Origin: Bin5 sp965218625
GTDB taxonomy: Bacteria > Chloroflexota > Anaerolineae > Caldilineales > Caldilineaceae
Length of the DNA stretch: 64,000 bases
Direction of reading: 5' to 3'
Assembly (NCBI GenBank): GCA_965218625.1
Contig: CBDCLG010000012.1
Location: 186,001-250,000 of the forward strand
Shown here: in pieces, positions 26,756-33,251 of the stretch
How the letters are laid out: each line of letters starts with the position of its first letter
How positions within the stretch are numbered: the first letter of the stretch is position 1
Made by a program: the position numbers and the translations under genes
The notes under the pieces: generated by a model
Told to the model about the DNA's origin: nothing
Seen by the model: the letters and a program-made list of their open reading frames with translations, nothing else
Database searches by the model: none

Positions 26756-29700
26756 TCACTGGCTGGTGGAAACTTTCAACGCTGCCGCCAGCGCCTGTGC
26801 CATGTGGACTGGCCCACGCCCTGTGAACTGATCGATCTGGTCGCGGCAGCTTGTACCGCTGGCCACCAGCATTGTGTCCCCAGGCAGGTCGCGGACGGCG
26901 GGAAAGAGCCGTTCCTCGCCGATGGCGCGGCTAACTTCGTAGTGACCCGACCCGTAGCCGAAATCACCAGCCATACCGCAGCAACCACTGTCGATCAGGT
27001 GCACAGTGTAGCCGGCCGCGCGCAGGGCGTCGATGCTGGCTTCATTGCCTATCAGCGCTTTCTGATGACAGTGTCCGTGTAGATATGCCGTGCCCGCATC
27101 GCTGCGCCAGATTGAACGGGGCGAAGGTCGAGAAGGGTCTGCGGCCTCACCTGCAGCCGAAGTTGTGCGAACGATGAACTCGTCAAATGTGAAGGCGTTT
27201 TCTGCCAGCAGGAGCGCCTCATCGCGATCGGAGGCCAGGTCCGGATATTCATCCCGCAAGGTGAGGATGCAGCTGGGCTCTAACCCGACGATTGGCACGC
27301 CCTGACGAGCAAAAGGGGCGAGCAGCGCCACGTTTTGATCGACCCAGCCGCGAACTTTGTCGGCCTGGCCACCGGTGATGAGCGGTCGCCCACAACAGGC
27401 TCTCCCCTCTGCCAGGCGCACGCGGTAACCGGCCGCCTCCAATACCTCGACCGCGGCCTGACCGACCTGCGGATGGTTGTACTCGGCCCACGTGTCGTGA
27501 AAGAGGATCACGGCCGGAGAACTTTCGCTGCTGTCCGGGCGAGACTGGGCCGCCGCTTGCCTGCGGGCAAACAAGGAAGAAAAGGTGCTGCGGGCATACG
27601 CGGGCAGATTGCGCCGCGGGTCGATGCCGGCACGGGCGAGCAGCGCCTTTGCCGGGGGCGTCTTCAAACTCCAATTGACTAGAGGTATCAGGGGCCGGCC
27701 GAAGCGATAGAGCAGACGGTTGAGCGTGGGCAAGAGCCCCATCAGGCGGTTGAAGAGTGGCAGACCGTTCTCGGCGTAGTAGTGGACCAGGTACTCGGCC
27801 TTGATGCGCGCCATGTCGACTGCGGAGGGGCATTCGCTTTTGCAGGCCTTGCAGCCGACGCAAAGGTCCATCACGTCGTACATCTGCGGCGAGAATAGCT
27901 CCTCACGGGGAATGCGTCCGGCGAGGGCGTTGCGCAGCGCGTTGGCGCGAGCGCGCGTCGTATCCTGCTCATCGCGGGTTGCGATGTAGCTGGGGCACAT
28001 TGTACCGGCGCCCAGCTTGCGGCAGACGCCGGCGCCGTTGCACATTTCGATGGCTTCGGCGTATCCGAAATCGCTGCTCCAGTCGAAGACGGTGCGCAAT
28101 TCGATGGTGTCGTAGTCTAAACCGAAGCGCAGGTTCTCGGTTGAGGAGGGCGCGTCGATTATCTTGCCCGGATTCATTCGATTCTCGGGGTCGAACACCT
28201 GCTTCACCTGCCGCAACGCGCCGTAGAGATCGGCGCCGAACAGGCGGGGATGGAGGTAACTGCGGGCGAGGCCGTCGCCGTGTTCGCCGCTCATTGCGCC
28301 GCCGAAAGAGACGGCGAGGTCACATGCGTGTTTCCCCACCGTCCGGAGCGCATCGATTCCGGATTGTTTTTTGAGGTTCAGCAATGGGCGCACGTGCAGG
28401 CAGCCGGCCGAGGCATGGGCGTAGACGGCGATGCCGGGGACATCTTCCTGCTGGCCGCAGAAGTCGAGAATCTTCTCCAGGTAGTCGGCCAGTTTTTCCT
28501 GCGGAACGGATACATCTTCGATGCCGGGCACAGGTTTGTAGTCGCCTCGGCGGCCCATGAGAATGTTCAGCCCGGCCTTGCGTACGTCCCATACGTCCTT
28601 TTGGCGGGCCGGATCCAGCAGTTTTATGACTGTGCACTTCTGGCCGCGATTGTGGAGGTGATGCTCCAACCCGTCCATTTTCGCTGACAGTTCAGACTCA
28701 CTTGTGCCGTAGAATTCGGTCAGGAGGACGGCCTCCGGGTCTCCTTCGACAAAGTGGAGGCGTTTTGCCCATTCCGGCTGGGCACGGGCCAGGTCCATCA
28801 AATGCTTATCGAGAAGCTCGGAGGCACTGGGCTGCATTTCGAGGATGTCGGGGATGGCGGCGCAGGCGTCAATCAGGCGATCGAAATGGACAACGGCGAG
28901 CGCGGTCATCGTTGGTTTGGGGACCAGCTGGAGGGTTGCGCTGGTAACGGTTGCAAGTGTGCCTTCGCTGCCGGCGATGAGCTGGCTCAAATTGAACTGT
29001 TCGAACTGGGCCGCGTCGCAATACTCGGACTGAAAGAGGCTGTCGAATCCAAGCCGCGCCCGCAGGATAGCGGCGTCATCTGTCGAACTATTTTTCTGTG
29101 ACGAGAAACCGCCCTGTTGGAGCAGGGCAGCCAGGAGCCGGTCGAGATTGTAACCGGAGACGCGGCGCCAGTGGCGCGGCCAACGTTCGAGGATCTGTTC
29201 GGATTGGGCGTTTACGATGGCGGGGACTTCGCGATAGATCTGCGTTTCGAGCGTGTCACCGCGCTGGCGGCTTTCCATTGCTGCTGAAGTCACCGGCCCG
29301 AAGCATGCGGTCGAGCCGTCGCTGAGGACGACTTCAGTCTCGATCAGATTGTCGGCCATCATACCGTATAGGATGCTGTGGCTGCCGGTGGCGTTATTGC
29401 CGATCGAGCCGCCAATGGAGGCGCGGTCGGCACTGGCCGGATCCGGCCCCAGCATCAATCCCAGGGGCGCCAACGTGCGGTTGAAGATGCCGATTGAGAT
29501 GCCGGCCTGGACGGTGGCAGTGCGGGCTTCAACGTCCACGGCCAGGATCTTGTCCATGTACTTGCTCGTGTCGATGACGAGGCCGGGACCGACACACTGC
29601 CCCGCCAGCGAGCTGCCGCCACCGCGGGGCAGAAGCGGCACGCGATGGCGAGCAGCAATCTCAACCGCGGCTTGGACGTCGTCGGAATGGCGGGGGATCA

Positions 29701-29893
29701 CGACGCCCAGCGGCTGGATCTGATATTGGCTTGCGTCGGTGCTATAGTGCATTCGACTGTAGCCGTCGAAACGCAGTTCGCCGTCGATGACTTGTCCCAG
29801 TTCGTGGACAAGCTCCCTGGTTTCCTGGAGTGAATCGGAGAAGGCAGGCGCGGTCAGCGTGGCAGCGTCTGGTGTCGAAGCGTGCTGGGTCAT
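26756..29893 (-). CDS. FAD-linked oxidase fused to a 4Fe-4S/CCG subunit (YdiJ-like D-2-hydroxyacid dehydrogenase)
   Basis: The 1045-residue protein joins GlcD- and GlcF-type parts. Residues 50-280 form a PCMH FAD-binding domain with LLPRGGGSSLAGQCVGPGLV and ASIGGSIGNNATGSHSI. Residues 300-560 form the FAD-oxidase C domain. Then come two clusters of cysteines, CNGAGVCRKLGAGTMC and CVGCKACKSECPS, for [4Fe-4S] binding, and two CCG domains (EGRACCGRPLITGG; HGHCHQKAL with DSGCCGMAGDFGYGSGHYEVS). The layout equals that of E. coli YdiJ, described as a D-2-hydroxyglutarate dehydrogenase, and of some D-lactate dehydrogenases. It passes electrons from a D-2-hydroxy acid to FAD, Fe-S and a quinone. ATG 29893 (MTQHASTPD) is chosen because the 78 residues before it have no family match. 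Convergent with the HOT gene, 71 bp away. Confidence 0.88.
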   Translation of the reverse strand: MTQHASTPDAATLTAPAFSDSLQETRELVHELGQVIDGELRFDGYSRMHYSTDASQYQIQPLGVVIPRHSDDVQAAVEIAARHRVPLLPRGGGSSLAGQCVGPGLVIDTSKYMDKILAVDVEARTATVQAGISIGIFNRTLAPLGLMLGPDPASADRASIGGSIGNNATGSHSILYGMMADNLIETEVVLSDGSTACFGPVTSAAMESRQRGDTLETQIYREVPAIVNAQSEQILERWPRHWRRVSGYNLDRLLAALLQQGGFSSQKNSSTDDAAILRARLGFDSLFQSEYCDAAQFEQFNLSQLIAGSEGTLATVTSATLQLVPKPTMTALAVVHFDRLIDACAAIPDILEMQPSASELLDKHLMDLARAQPEWAKRLHFVEGDPEAVLLTEFYGTSESELSAKMDGLEHHLHNRGQKCTVIKLLDPARQKDVWDVRKAGLNILMGRRGDYKPVPGIEDVSVPQEKLADYLEKILDFCGQQEDVPGIAVYAHASAGCLHVRPLLNLKKQSGIDALRTVGKHACDLAVSFGGAMSGEHGDGLARSYLHPRLFGADLYGALRQVKQVFDPENRMNPGKIIDAPSSTENLRFGLDYDTIELRTVFDWSSDFGYAEAIEMCNGAGVCRKLGAGTMCPSYIATRDEQDTTRARANALRNALAGRIPREELFSPQMYDVMDLCVGCKACKSECPSAVDMARIKAEYLVHYYAENGLPLFNRLMGLLPTLNRLLYRFGRPLIPLVNWSLKTPPAKALLARAGIDPRRNLPAYARSTFSSLFARRQAAAQSRPDSSESSPAVILFHDTWAEYNHPQVGQAAVEVLEAAGYRVRLAEGRACCGRPLITGGQADKVRGWVDQNVALLAPFARQGVPIVGLEPSCILTLRDEYPDLASDRDEALLLAENAFTFDEFIVRTTSAAGEAADPSRPSPRSIWRSDAGTAYLHGHCHQKALIGNEASIDALRAAGYTVHLIDSGCCGMAGDFGYGSGHYEVSRAIGEERLFPAVRDLPGDTMLVASGTSCRDQIDQFTGRGPVHMAQALAAALKVSTSQ

Positions 29894-30141
29894 CTTGGCG
29901 TCATTCCGAGGCGCTCGCGAAACGTTTCGGGATTCAATGCTGTACTTCAGATAAGCAAACGGCGTAGCGGTCCATTCAAGTGGCAGGAAACCGGGCCGAC
30001 GTACTTTATCAGATTCCGCAGATACGGTATACTCGCTACTTGAATAGTCCAGGTTGGCGGTTCGTCGACGAAGACCGGGACAAACATTTACGGGCCTTGT
30101 GCACCGGTACGTCGTACATATTCGCACTACAGGAGAACGGA

Positions 30142-30408
30142 ATGACTCATAGCGTAACCGGAAACGGCGCCCAGATCAAAATGTACACGACGACATGGTG
30201 CCCGGACTGTTGGCGGGCGAAGTCGGTGATGCAGAGCCAGGGCGTTGAATTCGTAGAGATTGATATAGAAGGCGACGAAGATGCCAGGGAGTTGGTGCAG
30301 CGACTCAACAACGGATTCATGTCAGTGCCGACGATTGTCTTTCCCGACGGCGACGTGATGACTGAGCCGTCCACGACGGCGTTGATGGCCAAGCTAACGA
30401 AATTGTAG
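30142..30408 (+). CDS. Glutaredoxin-like protein (mycoredoxin type)
   Basis: This 88-residue thioredoxin-fold protein has the redox motif WCPDC at residues 19-23 (TTTWCPDCWRAK) and the cis-Pro region MSVPTIVFPDGDVMTEPS. Family members reduce mixed disulfides or act as mycothiol/glutathione-linked oxidoreductases; the WCPDC form is common in mycoredoxin and NrdH-like proteins of organisms without glutathione. AGGAGAACGG precedes ATG 30142 and settles the start over an upstream in-frame ATG at 29980. It is followed after 33 bp by a cupin gene, probably in one transcript. Confidence 0.88.
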   Translation: MTHSVTGNGAQIKMYTTTWCPDCWRAKSVMQSQGVEFVEIDIEGDEDARELVQRLNNGFMSVPTIVFPDGDVMTEPSTTALMAKLTKL

Positions 30409-30441
30409 TGACAGATCACTCCGAGACTCGGGAGGAACGAA

Positions 30442-30774
30442 ATGGGCAGCTACAGTTTGGACGCTGAGCACGAGCGGGAGCTGTATCCCGGCTATTTTGG
30501 CAAGGTGATCCATAGCCAAAACATGACACTCGTCTACTGGAGGGTGAACGCCGGTTCGCCCCTGCCTGCCCACGAACATCCCCACGAGCAAGTCATCACT
30601 GTGCTGGAGGGGAAGTTTGAATTGAGAATCAGCGGCGGTGAGACTCGAGTGCTGGGGCGGGGCGAAATTGCAGTCATTGCGGGAGCGCACGAACACGCCG
30701 GGCGAGCGGTAACCGACTGCAAGTTCCTGGATGTGTGCTACCCCGTCCGTCAGGGATATTTGGCGGAAGAATAG
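30442..30774 (+). CDS. Small cupin-domain protein
   Basis: This single-domain cupin has 110 residues. Motif 1 carries the metal ligands in PLPAHEHPHEQVITVLEGKFEL (His, His, Glu) and motif 2 includes GRGEIAVIAGAHEHAGRAV with the last His. One transition-metal site is expected. Such small cupins bind or modify sugars, amino acids or act as dioxygenases or isomerases; nothing in the sequence picks one. GGGAGGAACGAA gives a strong ribosome site. It follows the glutaredoxin gene at 33 bp spacing. Confidence 0.87.
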   Translation: MGSYSLDAEHERELYPGYFGKVIHSQNMTLVYWRVNAGSPLPAHEHPHEQVITVLEGKFELRISGGETRVLGRGEIAVIAGAHEHAGRAVTDCKFLDVCYPVRQGYLAEE

Positions 30775-30966
30775 AGAGTGCAATGGACTCTTGCGGAGAG
30801 TTGCGGAGGTCCCTGCCTGTTTGAGGATTCGGCGGGGGCCTCACAGTTGTCTCCTCGCGCCGGCCCTGCAGCTATGATGCAAATTGGCAGAGGCCGGTTC
30901 TGCAAAAACGTAATGGTCAGGTCGCTCATTGTGTGACAGGAACCCCGAAAGGGTGGGCGCTGCGTT

Positions 30967-31701
30967 ATGGAACTATCAATTCTGAAACATGTCGAATTGA
31001 GTCAGAGGCTTAAGCGGAAGGAGTACGAAGAACTCCTGGAGGCGCGCCAACAGAAGTTTCTGGCATTGCGCCTGCGGCTGGGCGGCCAGATCGGAGGGAA
31101 GGTCGGCCCGCCGCTGTTGATTCTTTTCGAAGGTTGGGATGCAGCCGGCAAGGGCGGCTGTATCCGGAGGCTTACCGCCCCCCTGGATCCCCGACACTTC
31201 TCGGTACATCAGTACCAGGCGCCGACGGACCGCGAAAAGCGGCATCACTTTCTTTGGCGGTTCTGGCCGGCCGTTCCCGGTAGAGGTGGCATGTGCATCT
31301 TTGACAGGACCTGGTATGGGCGCGTCCTGGTGGAACGGGTGGAAGGCTTTGCCAGTGTGCCGGACTGGCGGCGGGCCTATGAGGAGATACGGCATTGGGA
31401 GTCTCTACTGGTTTCTGACGGGACGATCCTGATCAAATTCTTCCTGCACATCTCTTCAAAAGAGCAGAAGCGGCGATTCGAAAGCCGTGCCGTCGATCCA
31501 TTGCGTCAGTGGAAGCTGACCGACGAGGACTGGCGAAACCGCAAGAAACGTACTGCGTACGAAGAGGCGATAGAGGAGATGGTGCAGAAGACCGACACGG
31601 TGCTGGCGCCATGGACGCTCGTTGCCGCCGAGTCAAAACGGGTTGCGCGCATCAAGGTGCTGGAGACGGTGATCCAGAATGTAGAAGCCGCCCTGGGCTG
31701 A
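30967..31701 (+). CDS. ppk2: Polyphosphate kinase 2 family protein (PPK2)
   Basis: The 244-residue protein has the PPK2 nucleotide-kinase fold. Walker A is in LFEGWDAAGKGGCIRRLTAP, the Arg-rich region in PTDREKRHHFLWRFWPAVPG, and Walker B plus lid in CIFDRTWYGRVLVERVEG. The characteristic HISSKEQKRRFESRAVDPLRQWKLTDEDW and a C-terminal TLVAAESKRVARIKVL follow. PPK2 enzymes transfer phosphate between polyphosphate and nucleotides (NDP or NMP), in the cytoplasm. The length is that of a single-domain enzyme; class (ADP- or AMP-phosphorylating) cannot be assigned safely. It stands alone, 192 bp after the cupin gene, with an AGGGTGGG about 13 bp before ATG 30967. Confidence 0.88.
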   Translation: MELSILKHVELSQRLKRKEYEELLEARQQKFLALRLRLGGQIGGKVGPPLLILFEGWDAAGKGGCIRRLTAPLDPRHFSVHQYQAPTDREKRHHFLWRFWPAVPGRGGMCIFDRTWYGRVLVERVEGFASVPDWRRAYEEIRHWESLLVSDGTILIKFFLHISSKEQKRRFESRAVDPLRQWKLTDEDWRNRKKRTAYEEAIEEMVQKTDTVLAPWTLVAAESKRVARIKVLETVIQNVEAALG

Positions 31702-31793
31702 AAGGGACTAACGTAGGCCCGCGAATGCGACATTGCCGGAAATCCCGTTCGTCGCGTTCAGGATAGGTGGGATATCTTTGTTAGGATGCCTTT

Positions 31794-31813
31794 CGCGTCA
31801 ATGCGGTGACGCG
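31794..31813. repeat. Perfect 7-bp inverted repeat upstream of an SDR gene
   Basis: CGCGTCA (31794-31800), a 6-base spacer ATGCGG and TGACGCG (31807-31813) form a hairpin or dyad. No T-tract follows, so a rho-independent terminator is unlikely. It lies 69 bp before ATG 31882 and could be an operator for that gene, but nothing else supports this. Confidence 0.35.
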
Positions 31814-31881
31814 GTTTCTCGTGTGTTCGCGGCGGGAGGTTTGGTGGGAGTCCACAAGAAGGCAACCGCTATTCTTTGACT

Positions 31882-32649
31882 ATGGATTTGGCAGACAAAG
31901 TAGCGCTAATCACAGGGGCGGCGTCCGGCATCGGACGGGCCAGTGTGCATCGCTTCCTGGACGAAGGAGCAACCGTGCTGGCCTGCGACATAGACGAAGC
32001 CGGGCTGGCGTCGTTGGCCGCCGAACGAGAGCAGGACCGGCTGCATTGCGTCGTTTGCGATGTGACGCGGCGTGCAGACGCAGAGGGAAGCGTTGACTAC
32101 GCGGTTACGCAATGCGGCGGGCTGGACTGTCTCGTCAACTCGGCGGGCATCACGCCGCGGACACTGCCGCCGACTGCCGATTTTGAAGCGCGCTGGGACG
32201 CGGTGATGGAGGTCAATGCAAAGGGTGTTTTTCTGATGTCTCACGCTGCTCTTGGTGTGATGCGCCCCGCTGGCCGCGGTTCCATCGTAAACCTGGTTTC
32301 GATCATGGGCATAGTCGCCTACCCGACTTCGTTGCCCTTTTCGGACGGCTTCACCGCCTACCCGCACAGCAAAGGGGCAGTCGTGCAGATGACTAAGGAG
32401 ATGGGCGTTCGCTTTGCCAGCGAAGGGGTTCGGATCAATGCGATCGCGCCGGCATTCGTCTATACGCCGCTGACATCGAATGTGACCGACGACCCGGACG
32501 TCCATGCGGAGATGCGGCGGCTGCACCCGATGGGGCGGATGGGCCAGCCGGAGGAAATTGCGGCGGTTGTTGCGTTTCTGGCTTCCGAAGATGCTTCTTT
32601 CGTTACAGCGAGCGTTTGGCCGGTGGACGGCGGATACATGGCGCAGTAG
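31882..32649 (+). CDS. SDR-family NAD(P)-dependent oxidoreductase
   Basis: A classical short-chain dehydrogenase of 255 residues with VALITGAASGIGRASVHRFL at the N-terminus and Asp in LACDIDEAG (NAD preference). The NSAG motif is in CLVNSAGITPR, Ser in IVNLVSIMGIVA and the catalytic YxxxK in FTAYPHSKGAVVQM. The end is the usual SVWPVDGGYMAQ. An insertion between Ser and Tyr (PTSLPFSDG) may shape the substrate pocket. ATG 31882 is preferred to a TTG two codons earlier. It is monocistronic, with a 600-bp repeat-containing gap downstream. Substrate unknown. Confidence 0.87.
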   Translation: MDLADKVALITGAASGIGRASVHRFLDEGATVLACDIDEAGLASLAAEREQDRLHCVVCDVTRRADAEGSVDYAVTQCGGLDCLVNSAGITPRTLPPTADFEARWDAVMEVNAKGVFLMSHAALGVMRPAGRGSIVNLVSIMGIVAYPTSLPFSDGFTAYPHSKGAVVQMTKEMGVRFASEGVRINAIAPAFVYTPLTSNVTDDPDVHAEMRRLHPMGRMGQPEEIAAVVAFLASEDASFVTASVWPVDGGYMAQ

Positions 32650-32994
32650 GAGAATCCGATGTTTGCCGGCGTCGGAGCACAGAGAGGCGGGCCAAATGAC
32701 AGCTTGAAAGGGCTGCCCTTAAACTCGATAATTTGAGACTTTCCCGCCCGAAAGCAAGACCTGAATCTGGGAAAGTCGTCTCTTACGACATAGAGCGGAC
32801 GCTATCTGAAATGGATACGCCTGCGCACAGACGACTGGAGCAGAGCTGAACGGCTAACTTCCCCACGCTTCCTCGACCTTCGACTCGCTCTGTTCTCCAC
32901 ACCTCAGCTCACATTGCGTTCCCCGTTAAAAGCGCCTACCCATTGACCCGTCTACATCGCCTTCTGTTGAAGGGCTGCAGCAGGCAGAAGGTAT

Positions 32995-33248
32995 GGGTCG
33001 CCGCCCAGGGCGATGGCATCTAAATCTGGAGGCCAAAATAACCCACAAAGGGCACCCACAAGGGGTGCCCCTACCATTTTCATTCGTTTTCGGCTGAAAA
33101 ACCGATCTCCAGTCGCCGAAAACCTTAAGAATTCGCGACCGCGCACTATTATTTGCACTGTTTTCGGCACTTTTCGGAGTTGGGCTCGAATCAGGTGGTG
33201 TCGCGGGGTCTTGACCCAATTCGATGCGATCGCCCTGGGTCGCCGCCC
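32995..33248. repeat. Non-coding repeat unit bounded by 17-bp inverted repeats (MITE-like)
   Basis: CCCAGGGCGATGGCATC at 33004-33020 pairs with GATGCGATCGCCCTGGG at 33223-33239 (16 of 17 bases complementary). In addition GGGTCGCCGCCC occurs as a direct repeat at 32995-33006 and 33237-33248. The 254-bp unit has no open frame and contains an internal hairpin at 33050-33070. This organisation suggests a non-autonomous mobile element or dispersed intergenic repeat; copy number elsewhere cannot be judged from this window. Confidence 0.5.
33050..33070. repeat. Perfect 8-bp stem hairpin (GGGCACCC/GGGTGCCC)
   Basis: GGGCACCC (33050-33057) and GGGTGCCC (33063-33070) flank the 5-base loop ACAAG. It lies inside the repeat unit 32995-33248. 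Pyrimidine-rich CTACCATTTTCATTCG follows on the plus strand, but there is no proper T-tract, so it looks more like a palindromic intergenic repeat than a terminator. Confidence 0.55.
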
Positions 33249-33251
33249 CTT

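Larger units (their letters stand above)
32650..33251. other. Gene-free interval of about 600 bp with dispersed-repeat features
   Basis: No credible coding frame is present between the SDR gene and the convergent molybdenum hydroxylase gene. The right half (32995-33248) is bounded by inverted and direct repeats and holds a perfect hairpin (entered separately). The left half (32650-32990) shows no gene or clear signal. A terminator might be expected here for two converging genes, but I saw no hairpin with a T-tract. Confidence 0.6.

Noticed and set aside
31794..31813. Rho-independent terminator after the PPK2 gene
   Set aside because: The 7-bp stem is perfect but no T-tract follows.
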